From: Rana temporaria
Lineage: Eukaryota > Chordata > Amphibia > Anura > Ranidae
DNA length: 64,000 bases
Direction: 5' to 3'
Assembly: GCF_905171775.1 (NCBI RefSeq)
Contig: NC_053490.1
Location: 457,328,562-457,392,561 of the forward strand
In this document: one piece after another, positions 1 through 11,381 of the stretch
How the letters are laid out: each line of letters opens with the position of its first letter
Numbering within the stretch: the stretch's first letter is position 1
Program-made: the position numbers and the translations under genes
Notes under the pieces: generated by a model
Database searches by the model: none
What the model was told of the DNA's origin: nothing
The model's input: only the letters and a program-made list of their open reading frames with translations

Positions 1-1178
1 CTAACTCTAGAAAACTGTCCCCCCAGTGAATTGGCATTGGGAGACCCTGAAGGAATGAAGAAAGCAAGAAACAAGACGTCAATGACATTGTGCGCGCAAA
101 GAAAGACTTAAAAGTGGCACTGCCCAGTGAAAGCACCACTTACATTTAATATGCACCTGTTGCAAGGAACTGATGTGTCCTTTCAGGTTTTGATCATATT
201 TTTCAGACTTTGATCTTAAAATTTTGTGTATTTTGAAAAATCTTTAGAAAGACAACTAACAGTACATTCAGAGTGCTGCTGCATGGCCCCTAAAACCTTT
301 ACATGGAGCACAATGCGAAATAAAGCCATTGGAGTGATCAAAAGGTGCAATAGTACCCTCCATTGGCAGAAAGAGGGTAATGCAGGCCACAGTGCAGTAT
401 ACAATGCTGCAGGCCACACCAAAGGTGCTGCATTTCAATAAAAAAAACTGTCAATAATTCAATTATTTTAGGACTGGAGATTCTTTTCACTGTAGAAGTG
501 AATCGGTTTACCATTAGTAATTATTTTTATACAGTACATTTGTCATTGGAGATTTCAGTCAGTAGTAAAACTAACAAAAACCTATTTGCTTTTGACAGAT
601 ATTTAGAAAAAAATTAGCAATATATAAATGTTTTAATGTTTTTTCAGCGTCCGTATACACAAACATTATAAAACTACTGCTGACAAAATAAAACCCAGCA
701 TGTAATTCTGTCTGTTGAAATATTACATGTTATTTGTATAATTTTAAACCCCCAAAAAATACAAAACTCATGCTAAAATCTCCTTTGCTTTATGCTGAAA
801 TAAACAAATTTACATTCCATGCCGAATCTGTCCCTTAATCTGTTTCCGCTGCTTGCCAACAAATTAAAACCTAAATTATGTGAGCATTTTTTTTTTTATT
901 GGGTTTCTGAAATAAACATATGAATGTATGAAATCCAATATGCAATATTAATCAGACATCATTACAGCAGACTTTCAGTTGTTAGTATATACGTACATTG
1001 CCTATGGATAGCGAGCAATCTTTTTTATAGAATAGATGAAAGGGACCGTGGCTCTTTGTGGAACTGCCCTGATAAGAGCAAGCTTCATTTCTTTCTTGGT
1101 GATAAAGTTCTCATTTTTTTACTGATTATTCACAAGCATCTGTATAATATACAAGTAATCTCCTCTCTGAAATAGCCA
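1..1178. other. intergenic, nothing recognised
   Basis: This AT-rich stretch has only short open frames without family resemblance. I see no exon-like frame, no terminal inverted repeat and no tandem array. Confidence 0.5.
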
Positions 1179-1627
1179 TTAAAGCGGTTGTAAACCGCAT
1201 ATATAATTTTTTATTTTTTTTTACCTGCAAGGCAAAATGCATAATCAGCTAGTATGCACCGCATAATAGCTGATTATGAAATACTTACCTTAAAACGAGG
1301 TGAACAACACTTACCTGGTTCACGCCGAGCGAGATGTCATCTTGCTCCGGCGTGTCTTCCGGGTATCGCCGCTCCAGCGCTGTGATTGGCTGGAGCGGCG
1401 ATGACGTCACTCCCGCGCATGCGCGCGGGAGATTTAAAATCGGCAGGGTCCGGCGGCTGCCGGATCTTCCGCCGTGGATCCCCCCTGCGCATGCGCCGCC
1501 CGCATTGCGAGGGGAATATCTCCTAAACCGTACAGGTTTAGGAGATATTCTTTTTACCTACAGGTAAGCCTTGTTATAGGCTTACCTGTAGGTAAAAGTG
1601 CAAATTTAAGGTTTACAACCGCTTTAA
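1179..1627. mobile_element. TTAA-flanked MITE, about 450 bp
   Basis: The element is bounded by TTAA on both sides, and its ends are inverted copies of each other (AAAGCGGTTGTAAAC at the left, GTTTACAACCGCTTT at the right). The interior is GC-rich and has two strong internal hairpins near 1518-1550 and 1555-1595. TTAA duplications are known for piggyBac and Kolobok superfamilies; I cannot tell which. It has no coding capacity. Related TTAA elements with AAAGTGG/AAAGGGG ends occur at 7884, 14727, 24029 and 59543. Confidence 0.75.
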
Positions 1628-2120
1628 GATGGCACATGTCACGATCATGTTATGTTCACACAAGTGCTGGATGTAAACATTATATTTGGCACCTATTTCA
1701 GGCTACATCATGGCTCTCTAAACCTTCTAAACAGATGGCCAGTGTACAGTCCTTTAGACCAGGGGTCTCCAAACTTTCTAAACAAAAAGCCAGTTTTCTG
1801 TTCTTAAGTCTTTTGGGGGGGCCGGACTATGGGCAATACAGGCAGAAAATGTCCTGATGTCAGTGGAAAAATACAATGCCCCATCTTTGGTGTCATTCTG
1901 AGAAATTGTGCCCTATTGTTGGTGTCATTGGGAGGAATTTTACCCCTTCCTTCCTTCATTCATTCATTCTCTGGCTTGGCGATCAGAGGGAGTAAAACTA
2001 TTATTAATTGTGCCCCATCATTGGTGTCAGTGGAAGGAATAGTTCCCTGTCATTGGGGTCAATGGAGGGAATTGTGCCCCATCATTGGTATCAGTGAAAG
2101 GAATGGTGTTCCATCATTTA

Positions 2121-2330
2121 CAGTGATGAAAATAAGTATTTGAACACCCTGCTATTTTGCAAGTTCTCCCACTTGGAAATAATGGAGGGGTCTGAAATTG
2201 TTATCGTAGGTGCATGTCCTCTGTGAGAGACATAATCAAAAAAAAAATCCAGAAATCACAATGTATGATTTTTTTTAACTATTTATTTGTATGATACAGC
2301 TGCAAATAAGTATTTGAACACCTGAGAAAA
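2121..2330. repeat. left inverted repeat of the Tc1 element (IR/DR)
   Basis: The outer direct repeat lies at about 2130-2148 and the inner one at about 2303-2322. These are the presumed transposase-binding sites by analogy with other vertebrate Tc1 elements. Confidence 0.85.
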
Positions 2331-2336
2331 ACAATG

Positions 2337-3359
2337 TTAATATTTGGTACAGTAGCCTTTGTTTGCAATTACAGAGGTCAAACCTTTCTTGTAGTTTTTC
2401 ACCAGGTTTGCACACACTGGAGGAGGGATTTTGGCCCACTCCTCCACACAGATCTTCTCTAGATCAGTCAGGTTTCTGGGCTGTCGCTGAGAAACACGGA
2501 GTTTGAGCTCCCTCCAAAGATTCTCTATTGGGTTTAGGTCTGGAGACTGGCTAGGCCACGCCAGAACCTTGATGTGCTTCTTACAGAGCCACTCCTTGGT
2601 TATCCTGGCTGTGTGCTTCGGGTCATTGTCATGTTGGAAGACCCAGCCTCGACCCATCTTCAAAGCTCTAACTGAGGGAAGGAGGTTGTTGCCCAAAATC
2701 TCGCAATACATGGCCCCGGTCATCCTCTCCTTAATATTGTGCAGTCGCCCTGTCCCATGTGCAGAAAAACACCCCCAAAGCATGATGCTACCACCCCCAT
2801 GCTTCACAGTAGGGGTGGTGTTCTTGGGATGGTACTCATCATTCTTCTTCCTCCAAACACGGTTAGTGGAATTATGACCAAAAAGTTCTATTTTGGTCTC
2901 ATCTGACCACATGACTTTCTCCCATGACTCCTCTGGATCATCCAAATGGTCATTGGCAAACTTAAGACGGGCCTTGACATGTGCTGGTTTAAGCAGGGGA
3001 ACCTTCCGTGCCATGCATGATTTCAAACCATGACGTCTTAGTGTATTACCAACAGTAACCTTGGAAACGGTGGTCCCAGCTCTTTTCAGGTCATTGACCA
3101 GCTCCTCCCGTGTAGTCCTGGGCTGATTTCTCACCTTTCTTAGGATCATTGAGACCCCACGAGATGAGATTTTGCATGGAGCCCCAGTCCGAGGGAGATT
3201 GACAGTCATGTTTAGCTTCTTCCATTTTCTAATGATTGCTCCAACATTGGACCTTTTTTCACCAAGCTGCTTGGCAATTTCCCCGTAGCCCTTTCCAGCC
3301 TTGTGGAGGTGTACAATTTTGTCTCTAGTGTCTTTGGACAGCTCTTTGGTCTTGGCCAT
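2337..3359 (-). CDS. Tc1-like DD34E transposase, intact
   Basis: A 340-residue transposase that would cut and paste the surrounding element at TA sites in the nucleus. The first methionine starts a paired-like DNA-binding region: one helix-turn-helix at about residues 8-50, a GRPR-like linker NLPRTGAPCK at 54-63, and a second helix-turn-helix at about 65-112. The catalytic triad is visible: D153 in MWSDETK, D244 in FQHDNDPKHTAR and E279 in PDLNPIENLW, giving exactly 34 residues between the second and third acidic residues. The glycine-rich HGGGSIMLWGC box is at 187-197. Length equals the family norm (about 340) with no stop or frameshift. The ATG lies inside the element, between its inverted repeats. 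Catalytic competence is inferred from the intact frame; expression cannot be judged from sequence. Confidence 0.95.
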   Translation of the reverse strand: MAKTKELSKDTRDKIVHLHKAGKGYGEIAKQLGEKRSNVGAIIRKWKKLNMTVNLPRTGAPCKISSRGVSMILRKVRNQPRTTREELVNDLKRAGTTVSKVTVGNTLRRHGLKSCMARKVPLLKPAHVKARLKFANDHLDDPEESWEKVMWSDETKIELFGHNSTNRVWRKKNDEYHPKNTTPTVKHGGGSIMLWGCFSAHGTGRLHNIKERMTGAMYCEILGNNLLPSVRALKMGRGWVFQHDNDPKHTARITKEWLCKKHIKVLAWPSQSPDLNPIENLWRELKLRVSQRQPRNLTDLEKICVEEWAKIPPPVCANLVKNYKKGLTSVIANKGYCTKY

Positions 3360-3511
3360 GTTAGTAGTTGGATTCTTACTGATTGTATGGGGTGGACAGG
3401 TGTCTTTATGCAGCTAATGACCTCAAACAGGTGCATCTAATTCAGGATAATAAATGGAGTGGAGGTGGACATTTTAAAGGCAGACTAACAGGGTCAGAAT
3501 TCTAGCTGATA

Positions 3512-3717
3512 GACAGGTGTTCAAATACTTATTTGCAGCTGTATCATACAAATAAATAGTTAAAAAATCATAAATTGTGATTTCTGGAAAAAAAAAATTT
3601 GATTATGTCTCTCACAGTGGACATGCACCTACGATGACAATTTCAGACCCCTCCATGATTTCCAAGTGGGAGAACTTGCAAAATAGCAGGGTGTTCAAAT
3701 ACTTATTTTCCTCACTG
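3512..3717. repeat. right inverted repeat of the Tc1 element (IR/DR)
   Basis: This mirrors the left end, with the inner direct repeat at about 3516-3535 and the outer one at about 3690-3708, ending CACTG before the TA duplication. Confidence 0.85.
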
Positions 3718-3900
3718 TAGATCAGTGGGAAGAATAATGTTCCATCCTTGGGTGTTAGTGGGAGGAATTGTGCCTCATCATTGATGTTAGTAAGAGTAAT
3801 AATTCCCCAAGGGCTGGATAAATGCAAGCAAAGGGGTCCCAGTTAGGAGGCCACTGGGCTACATGTACATTTAGTAGGGTGCATTAAACATATATGCTTA

Positions 3901-4750
3901 TGTAGCACTACCCCTGAAGGAGCTGCTGGTTTGATTTGGGTGGCACGTTACCTCTGTCTTCCCGTCATCTAGGGTACTGGATGAGAGCTGTAATAAAGTC
4001 AATGTCCACACGACAGGTGTCTTTTCTGTGCTTTTATTACCCAACGGGGTAAAAATGATAAATAGAAAAGGTGAAGGTATGGAAGGTGACAGATTCAGGT
4101 GTAACTGGTTACGGGAAACAGTCCTGCTTCCAACGACAATTCTCTTCGCCACTCTAGCCAGAGTGGGTATAGCGCATCTGGATAGGCCTCTCTCACCAGC
4201 CTAGCAGCCAGAGTGTCACTTGGAAACTTTAAGGTGAAGTCTCTGTCACAGACCCTCCTAAAGGTGGAGATAGCTTTGGTCCCAAATCCTTCTCAACTGG
4301 ATTCAGCATCCGGATCTCCTTCAAACAGCTTTAGTTTAGTCAGGAACTGATAGGCCACCATCGTCCAGCCTGTCAGAAACAAAGTGTCCTTCGATGAGCG
4401 ATTAGGCCTCTCCTGAGACACCAGCCTCGTGCTCGGTATCTCCCAGACAAGTGCTCCATCAATCGGCTTCCTCCCACGGGACGGACAGCCCAGGACCACT
4501 TGCAAATAACGGACCCAGTCTACACACCGGGCCCACAGGTAGAGTAGGTGCTCCGGACCAACGTGGTCCCGGAACCAGGAACACTGCAACACACACACCC
4601 CGGCCAGGAGGGTCACACACGGGGGTGGTGGGACGACTGCCCAGGTGGATGGCAGCAGGGCGACAACGCCAAACCAATGGCGTCTGCCCCCTAAATACCC
4701 CTCCCCAGTGTGCACAGCGAGGCGATCAACCCCCCTGATTGGCTAGTGTG
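3901..4750. repeat. LTR-like repeat, incomplete
   Basis: It begins TGTAGCACTACCCCTGAAGG, closely matching the start of the better defined solo LTR at 36367 (TGTAGTGCTACCCCCGCAGG). The right terminus and target duplication are not recognisable, so it is probably truncated near 4750. The open frames inside on both strands look like chance frames in GC-rich sequence. Confidence 0.4.
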
Positions 4751-5129
4751 ACAGTGAAATCACTGTAGTGTTGTCATCACATGACATGAAGTTTAGAAAA
4801 AGACTAAGAAATAAATAGATCAGTTTAACACATTTAGAGCCCCATGCACACTGGCCGCTTAGCCCATGTGCATCAAATCTCTGTGTTTTGTGCACCCAGA
4901 AGGCACAGGAGAAGCATCCAGCCCTGGTGCCAGCTGCCTGTCACGACAAGCTGAAATACGCAGCAAATGGACACTGTACCATGTGGGATACAATACAGGA
5001 GGTGTGTTTTTATTACCAGGTGAAAACAGAGGGAAACATGCCAAAGGAAAACTAATGATGATATCTAATGATCGGTAAGCTGCAAAATATTACTTGTTTG
5101 GCTTTGGATTTAACACTGCTATAAGTTAC
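4751..5129. other. no gene seen; possible decayed MITE piece
   Basis: A phrase 'gccccatgcacactgg' at about 4841 resembles the end of the Harbinger-like element at 28715, but no partner end is visible. Nothing else is recognised. Confidence 0.35.
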
Positions 5130-5132
5130 TAA

Positions 5133-5514
5133 GGCCTCGCTTACATGGGGCGATTTGATCCAAGCCCTGTGCAGGGCCATGTTTTACTGGCACAGGTGTT
5201 GTGTGCATCTTTGTGCTGGCAGTTCTATAGCTGTCTATCGGGACCCAGCAGATGCACAAACACAACCTCTGCTCCCAATGTGCCATCAGTGTGGGTGCAG
5301 GTGCACCCCAAATGTACCCACGATGAGATCTAAGACATGCACCCACACGGATGTCATTTTGGGAGAGCAGCAGCTGTGTCTGTGCAGCCGCTGTGTCCAA
5401 TAGACATGAATAAGACTGCCTGCACAGGGATGCACTAAACACCTGCACATCTCTGTGCCGGTAATCACGGCCCTGCACGTGGCACAGATCAGATCACCCC
5501 ATGTGAATGGGGTC
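5133..5514. mobile_element. foldback MITE
   Basis: The ends form an imperfect inverted repeat: GGCCTCGCTTACATGGGG at the left against CCCCATGTGAATGGGGTC at the right. The left flank is TAA, and the right flank does not match it. There is no coding capacity; open frames on both strands merely reflect the palindromic layout. Confidence 0.55.
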
Positions 5515-6061
5515 TTTTGGGATAAGATACCTTTATCAGGGTTTATACATTTCTCTATGCTACTCTACTCCTGGGAAAAAGGCTTAAAACATATACATAG
5601 AAGCTAAGAGTATGAATAAAAGTCAGGAGGGCCCACCCACTAAACCACAGTGATTTCCTGTGTGGACATCTCTCTGTTTCGGGAGCAGTGAGCCGGTGGT
5701 AGGGGATGGTGTGATGCGTGTTTTAGTGCATCATACAGTATCCTTTTTTGAAGTGCACAAAGTACGGTAACACTTTAAGTCACTGCACAGCAGCGCAGTG
5801 CATTGCACTGCTGTACAGGGACATGCGATCACTTCCTGTACACTGCAATAAAATGCATCAGGTCACTGTGAACAGAGCCTTGAAGAAGAAATCCATGCAA
5901 AACCTAACTACTCCTAAAAATGCTCCATCTTTTTTCCCACCACCTATTCTGACTGACCTGTGTAAGAAAGATGTAAGTGACAAGAAAAAGTATGTGAATC
6001 CCTTGGAATTAACTGTTTTCCTGCAGTAATTTGACACAAAATGTAAATAGACAAAAACAAT
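5515..6061. other. intergenic, nothing firm
   Basis: A degenerate repeat piece rich in 'cagtgcattgcactgc' lies at about 5760-5880. No exon or clear element boundary is recognised. Confidence 0.35.
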
Positions 6062-6794
6062 GGGGTAGATTCAGGTACAGCTGCGCGCTCCTTACAGAGG
6101 CGCAGTGTACCCTTTTTACCCTGCGCCTACGCAAATATTTGCGCTACGCTTCATTCATGAAGCAGTAGCCACGTAATTTGCGTGGGCGCTCCTCAAAAAT
6201 GCCCTGCGTAAGGGCGCCTAATGTAAATGATCCCGTAGGGGGCGGGAATCATTTAAATTAGGCGCGTTCCCACGCCGAGCGTAGAGCGCATGCTCCGTCG
6301 GGAAACTTTCCCGACGTGCATTGCGGTAAATTATGTCTCAAGGACGTCATTTGCTTCAAAGTGAACGTGAATGGCGTCCAGCGCCATTCACGATTCACTT
6401 ACGCAAACTACGTAAATTTCAAATTTTGCGACGCGGGAACGACGGGTATCCTTAGCATTGGCTGCCACTGCATTTAGCATGTGCAGCGTTACGCAAAACC
6501 CGACGTACGCAAACGACGTAAACTGCGTACGCAGGGCTCGCGTAACTTTTTAAATCGGCATTAGTATGCAATTTGCATACTATACGCTGACCACAACGGG
6601 AACGCCACCTAGCGGCCTGCGTAAGAATGCAGCCTAAGATATGAGGGCATAAGAGCCTTATGCCACGCATATCTTAGGCTGCAGTCGGCGTAACGAGCTC
6701 TCTGAATCAGGAGAAGTCGTTACGCCGGCGCAAGTAAGCAATTGCGCTGTGTAACTATGGTTACGCAGACGCAATTGCTTCTTGAATCTGGGCC
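6062..6794. mobile_element. GC-rich MITE family A, copy 1
   Basis: The 733-bp element has ends GGGGTAGATTCA and TGAATCTGGGCC, flanked by a 3-bp AAT duplication (6059-6061 and 6795-6797). The interior carries the family hallmarks: a 'ggcgcgttcccacgccg' palindrome, many CpG, and long internal inverted repeats. It has no coding capacity. Family A denotes the ten related copies with ends like GGGCCAGATTCAC. Confidence 0.85.
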
Positions 6795-6797
6795 AAT

Positions 6798-7228
6798 GTG
6801 CTTGAGCTGATAACACGCAATTAATTCTAATAAGGAAATGGTGAGCTCTGCGCTACCTGATGGTACTCACAATAGTGGTACAATATACAGTACGTGAAAT
6901 GTCTGATAACACAGTGAGAAAAAGATTTAAAGACAGTTGCTGCAACACCTAATGTGCTCAATAAAACAGAATAAATTCAAAACATATTACAAAATGTACA
7001 ACTCAAATAAGAATTGTGAGCTAAATTATTTTTAAAAAACATGAAATTCGTTTGTGTTCAATGAATCTCAAACACATCAATAATGAGTGTTGGTAGTGCA
7101 AAAATAGTGTCCCAATGGGGTTGAACATAAAATCCACTTATGTGATTTGCTACAATTCAATGTGATCACTTTGAGCAGTATATTATGCAATTCCACTAAT
7201 GCTGGTCACCTTAGTGCTCTCAGAACTC
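6798..7228. other. intergenic, nothing recognised
   Basis: AT-rich sequence without open frames, repeats or inverted ends that I can identify. Confidence 0.4.
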
Positions 7229-7231
7229 TAA

Positions 7232-7502
7232 GGCCCCGTACACACGACCGAGTTTCTCGGCAGAATTCAGCCAGAAACTCGGTTCAGAGCTGAATTCTGC
7301 CGAGAAACCCGGCCGTGTGTACACTTTCCGCCGAGGAAGCCGACGAGGACCTCGGCGAGGAAATAGAGAACATGTTCTCTATTTCCTCGTTGTTCTATGG
7401 GAGAACTCGGCCCGCCGAGCTCCTCGGCGGCTCCAGGACTAAACACGCCGAGGAACTCGATGTGTTTGGCACGTCGAGTTCCTCGGCCGTGTGTACGGGG
7501 CC
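7232..7502. mobile_element. Harbinger-like foldback MITE
   Basis: A 271-bp palindromic element with ends GGCCCCGTACACACGACC and CGTGTGTACGGGGCC. The left flank is TAA, the right flank TCA, consistent with a TWA duplication with one change. Other members of this end-type sit at 28715, 31286, 33515, 61784 and 63288. Confidence 0.7.
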
Positions 7503-7531
7503 TCACCTTAATTTAAACTTAAATGAGCCTA

Positions 7532-7832
7532 ATACCTCGTACACACGATCGGAATTTCCGCTGAAAAAATTCAGACAGAGTTCTTTCATTGGATATTCCG
7601 ACCGTATGTATGCCCCATCTGACTTTTTCCTTCGGAAATTCAGACGGAATTAGAAAAAGAACATGTTTGTCCGTCTGTATGGAACTTCGATGGAGAAAAA
7701 AACACGCATGCTCGGAAACAAGTCGACGCATGTTCCGAAGCATTGAACTTTCTAGGCTTGTCGTAGTGTTTTACGTCACCACATTTTGGACAGTCGGAAT
7801 TTGGTGTGTCCGTGTGTATGCAAGACAGCTTG
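7532..7832. mobile_element. decayed foldback MITE, related to the one at 7232
   Basis: The left end contains TCGTACACACGATCGGAA and the right end TTGGTGTGTCCGTGTGTATG, with an internal palindrome of 'cggaatttccg' motifs. Boundaries are approximate. Confidence 0.5.
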
Positions 7833-7883
7833 AGTGGAAAAACCCGCAAGAGTTTATGCCGATGGAAAAAAATATCTGTATTA

Positions 7884-8248
7884 TTAAAGGGGTTGTAAAG
7901 ACAGAAGTTTTTTTTTTTATCTTAATACATTTTATGCATTAAGATAAAAAAAAACTTCTGCGTGCAGCAGCAACCCTAATACTTACTTGAGCCCCATCTC
8001 TATCCAGCGATGTCTATGAGTGCCTCGGCCGTCCGGGACTCTCCCTCCTGATTGGCTGAGATGCTATTGTCAATCAAAGAAAGGGGGTGGGGCCGAACAA
8101 CGGCTCCAAATCTGAATGGACACAGGGAGCTGTGGCTCGGCTTGAGTGCCCCCATAGCAAGCTGCTTTCTGCGGGGGCACTCAACAGGCATAACATTTTT
8201 ATTTATTTTTTCTAAAGAAAAAAAAACAAGACTTTAGTATCACTTTAA
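7884..8248. mobile_element. TTAA-flanked MITE
   Basis: TTAA lies at both ends (7884-7887 and 8245-8248). The left side AAAGGGGTTGTAAAGACAG runs into a hairpin around 'cattaagataaaa' (about 7905-7957). Same end-type as the element at 1179. Confidence 0.65.
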
Positions 8249-8466
8249 ATATTCTTATAAATTGATTTTTTAAGAGGGGCAGGTCCTCATCAGGAACTCT
8301 TGCACAGCTTCACAAAAGAGCCAAAGCTGGTAACCTCAGAGTAAGAAGTTCTGTAGCAGGAAGATGACTGGGCATCCTTGCAGTAAACATTTCTATAGCT
8401 GCCTGCACGTTGTGAGACATCCTTTATTGCAGGTAAGTTAGCTCACTAAAGTTATAGGTTAAACAT

Positions 8467-8650
8467 CAACTTTAAGCCCAGGTTCACACTGGGTACGATT
8501 TGCTTCGATTTGAGATGCGATTTCACATGTGAAATCGCATCTCAAATTGGCGGCATTTGCCAGCAATTGTTGGCAATGACACCTTCCTAATCGGTGCGAC
8601 GCCGCATCTGCGGCGCTGCACCGATTTCAAAAAGTAGTTCCTGTACTACC
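8467..8650. repeat. truncated MITE end
   Basis: It starts AAGCCCAGGTTCACACTGGG and has an internal palindrome 'gatgcgatttcacatgtg'. The right half is missing where it meets the next repeat. Confidence 0.45.
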
Positions 8651-9405
8651 ACCAGGGAAGGGGGCAATAAAAAAAAATGAGAATAGATGCCAATCAGTGC
8701 CCACAAATGGGCACTGACTGGCAACATGGGCACTGACCGGCCATAATATGGGATTAAAAAAGTGATGCCCAGCAATGCCATCAGTGCCACCCCTCAGTGT
8801 CCATCAGTGCCACCCCATAGTGTCCATCAGTGCCACCCCATAGTGTCCATCAGTGCCACCTCTCAGTGCCCATCCATGCCCAGTGCCCACCTATCAGTGC
8901 CCATCTGTGCCACCCATAAGTACCCATCAGTGCCACCCATAAATGCCGCCCATGAGTGCCCATCAGTTCCCATCAGTACCGCCTATGAGTGCCTATCAGT
9001 GCCGCATACCAGCGCCGCCTATCAGTGCCGCCTATCAGTGTCCATCAGTGCCGCCTCATCGGTGGCCATCAGTGCCACCTCATCGGTGCCCATCAGTTTC
9101 GCCATATCAGTGCCCGTAATCGAAGAAGAAAACTTACTTATTTACAAAAAAAAAAATAACCGAAAAAAACGTATTTTTTTTCAAATTTTTGGTCTTTTTT
9201 TAGTTGTTGCGCAAATAATAAAAATCGCAGAGGTGATCAAATACCACCAAAGGAAAGCTCTATTTGTGGGAACAAAATGATCAAAAAATTGTTTGGGTAC
9301 AGTGTAGCATGACCGCGCAATTGTCATTCAAAGTGCGACAGCGCTGAAAGCTGAAAATTGGCCTGGGCAGGAAGGTGCATAAGTGCCCGGTATGGAAGTG
9401 GTTAA
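8651..9405. repeat. TTAA-type repeat with internal minisatellite
   Basis: The right part (9225-9405) matches 17010-17912 ('gtgatcaaataccaccaaa', 'aaagctcta', ending GAAGTGGTTAA), so it belongs to the same repeat family as the element at 15931. It holds the minisatellite listed separately. The left boundary is unclear. Confidence 0.55.
8765..9110 (+). repeat. minisatellite, about 12/24-bp degenerate unit
   Basis: Tandem units built on 'catcagtgccaccccatagt' begin almost perfect (8790-8860) and then drift. An open frame of 172 codons through it is an artefact of a repeat unit divisible by three. Confidence 0.75.
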
Positions 9406-9705
9406 AGTATCTCCAACTTCCCGCTGACTGAGGAGTGTAGGCTGTGGAGACGGGCGTTCAGACAGTCTTACTTGTTTTGTTTCTTCCTTTTTCATTCTTT
9501 GTCTTTCCTTTCCCTTTCTTTTCTCTTCTTTTATTTGTACCTCATTTTCATTTGGTTGTTTTGCAAACACTTTTTTTAGTGCACTTTGTTTACTCAGGAG
9601 TCAGGACCCACCCCAGCTTGCCGGTGAGTGGTGGAGTAGTATGGGTTTTAATATTTCCTCTTGAGGGCTTTTCTGAGTAGGATTGTTGTATGTTTTATAA
9701 GAAAT
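9406..9705. other. intergenic, pyrimidine-rich
   Basis: A long T/C-rich run lies at 9470-9560. No gene is seen. Confidence 0.35.
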
Positions 9706-9708
9706 GTT

Positions 9709-10406
9709 GGGCTAGATTCACATAGATCAGCGGATCTTTAGATCCGCGTGACCTATGTGATTTAAGATCCGCTGCCGCAAGTTTGAGAGGCAAGTGGGTA
9801 ATTCACAAAACACTTACCTCCAAACTTGCGACGGCGGATCGTAAATCCCCTGGCGGAATTCAAATTCCGCGGCTAGGGGGAGTGTAGCATTTAAATAAGG
9901 CGCGTCCCCGCGCCGATTTAAATGCGCATGCGCCATCCGCAAATTTTCCCGGCGTGCATTGCTCCCAATGACGTCGCTAGGACGTCATTGGTTTCGGCTT
10001 GAGCGTAACTCGCGTCCAGCGCGTTAGAGAATCGGCGTACGCAAACGACGTAAAAAAAAATTTACGCGGGAACGACGGCTATACTTAACATTGGCTGCGC
10101 CTCATAGAAGCAGGGGTAAGTATACGCCGGGAAAACCGCTATGTAAACGTCGTAACAACACTGCGTCGGGCCCGAGTACGTTCGTGAATTGGCGTATCTC
10201 GCTGATTTACATATTTATCAACGTAAATCAGCGAGAACGCCCCCCGCGGACATTTTTAAATTGCAGTTAAGATCCAATGGTGTAACACAGTTACACCTGT
10301 CGGATCTTAGGCATATCTATGCGTAACTGATTCTATGAATCAGTCGCATAGATACGACGGGCCTAAGTCAGAGATACACCGTCGTATCTCTTTGTGAATC
10401 TGGCCC
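9709..10406. mobile_element. GC-rich MITE family A, copy 2
   Basis: The 698-bp element has ends GGGCTAGATTCACA and TGTGAATCTGGCCC with a perfect 3-bp GTT duplication (9706-9708 and 10407-10409). It contains the GC-rich 'ggcgcgtccccgcgccg' core. Confidence 0.88.
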
Positions 10407-10409
10407 GTT

Positions 10410-11381
10410 ATCTTTATGTTGGACTTACACTTTAAATGGCAACTTGTGTCAAAGATGACTGGTGGTATGCTATTTACACCTTTTTATATTCGTTCTTGAA
10501 GTTTTCATATGTTCTACCTGCATTGTTGGTCTTGTCCTTAAAGTCATCATTTGCCAACAATCTCTGTATTTTTGGGGGAAAAAAACTTTCAATAAACATA
10601 TTGAAACAGAACAAAATGGTGGTAGTTCCAATTTTTTATGTTACACAAAATTCGCACAAAGGTCAAAGAAACGCCAAATTTCTGTAAAAAATACAATATA
10701 GTTAATTTTAAAGCACACAAATGCAATAAATTACCCAATTGTTGGTAAAAGATAAAAAATGAGGTTGCATCGAGTAAATAAGAAAACCAACATGCCAAAC
10801 CTCAAAATTGCGTGCATCTGTGAAATGGCGACAAACTTTAGTACGCTATAATTTCCATAGGTAACACTTTAAAAGCCCCTACAGGTCATTAATTTAGAGC
10901 TATGCAGGGATTATTGCTCTCACTCTGGTGTATGCAACTATATGTAACGTGTATCACAATAAATGTTTTTATGCATAGGCACCCCAATGTATGCCTTTAC
11001 ATTTGTACATGTGGTGGCCTCAAAATGTTTTTGTGAGGGAGATTTTATGTGATTGGGTGTAACTTTCATTTAACATTTTTTTACTTAACTTTTTTCCGCA
11101 TCACATAGGGGACAAGAAGTCCCCTATGTGATGATTTTTTGGTGACAGGTTCTTTTTAATGAGACATCCGGGGTCTATAAGACTCCGGATGTCTCACCAG
11201 TGGAAGAGCCAGTGGAAGAGCCTCTTGCTCTTGTGACAACTCTACAGTTTTGGATTTCCCTTCACTTTCTGTCTCAGTGACAAAGGCCACCAGAACAACT
11301 AAAGAAATGTAATCTTCCCAGTGAAGACACAAACAGCAATAAAACCATGAGGTAAAACTATATCAAATTGGTTCATAGTTT
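10410..11381. other. intergenic, mostly unrecognised
   Basis: Two short hairpins, at about 11096-11133 ('catcacataggggac') and 11163-11196 ('gagacatccgg'), suggest old MITE pieces. No exon is seen. Confidence 0.35.

Larger units (their letters stand above)
2121..3717 (-). mobile_element. Tc1-like transposon, apparently complete
   Basis: This 1597-bp element is bounded by TA on both sides (2119-2120 and 3718-3719). It has long inverted repeats of about 200 bp that start CAGTGATGAAAATAAG at the left and, reversed, CAGTGAGGAAAATAAG at the right. Each inverted repeat holds two copies of the direct repeat AATAAGTATTTGAACACC, one at the outer end and one about 175 bp inside, the IR/DR layout known from vertebrate Tc1 elements. 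It carries one full-length minus-strand transposase gene. The two ends differ at only a handful of positions, which suggests a young copy. It is inserted in a minisatellite repeat, not in the CORO6 transcription unit. Confidence 0.95.
1760..3867. repeat. hAT-like minisatellite-bearing repeat, split by a Tc1 element
   Basis: The left end reads CAGGGGTCTCCAAAC, followed by degenerate units of about 30 bp built around 'gccccatcattggtgtcagtg', resuming after the Tc1 insertion at 3720-3800. A partial second copy of the left end lies just upstream (about 1708-1740). The same family recurs at 39662-39940 and 54898-56388, where it ends in the reverse-oriented 'tttggagacccctg'. I saw no clear 8-bp target duplication here, so the superfamily is a guess and the right boundary is approximate. 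Confidence 0.6.

Noticed and set aside
2503..2877. Plus-strand open frame of 124 codons
   Set aside because: Antisense shadow of the Tc1 transposase gene.
4293..4738. Overlapping open frames of 95-140 codons on both strands
   Set aside because: GC-rich sequence inside an LTR-like repeat; no domain, no splice context and equal coding potential on both strands.
8762..9280. Open frame of 172 codons
   Set aside because: It runs through a minisatellite whose unit length keeps all codons open; the protein is low-complexity and no splice or start context supports it.
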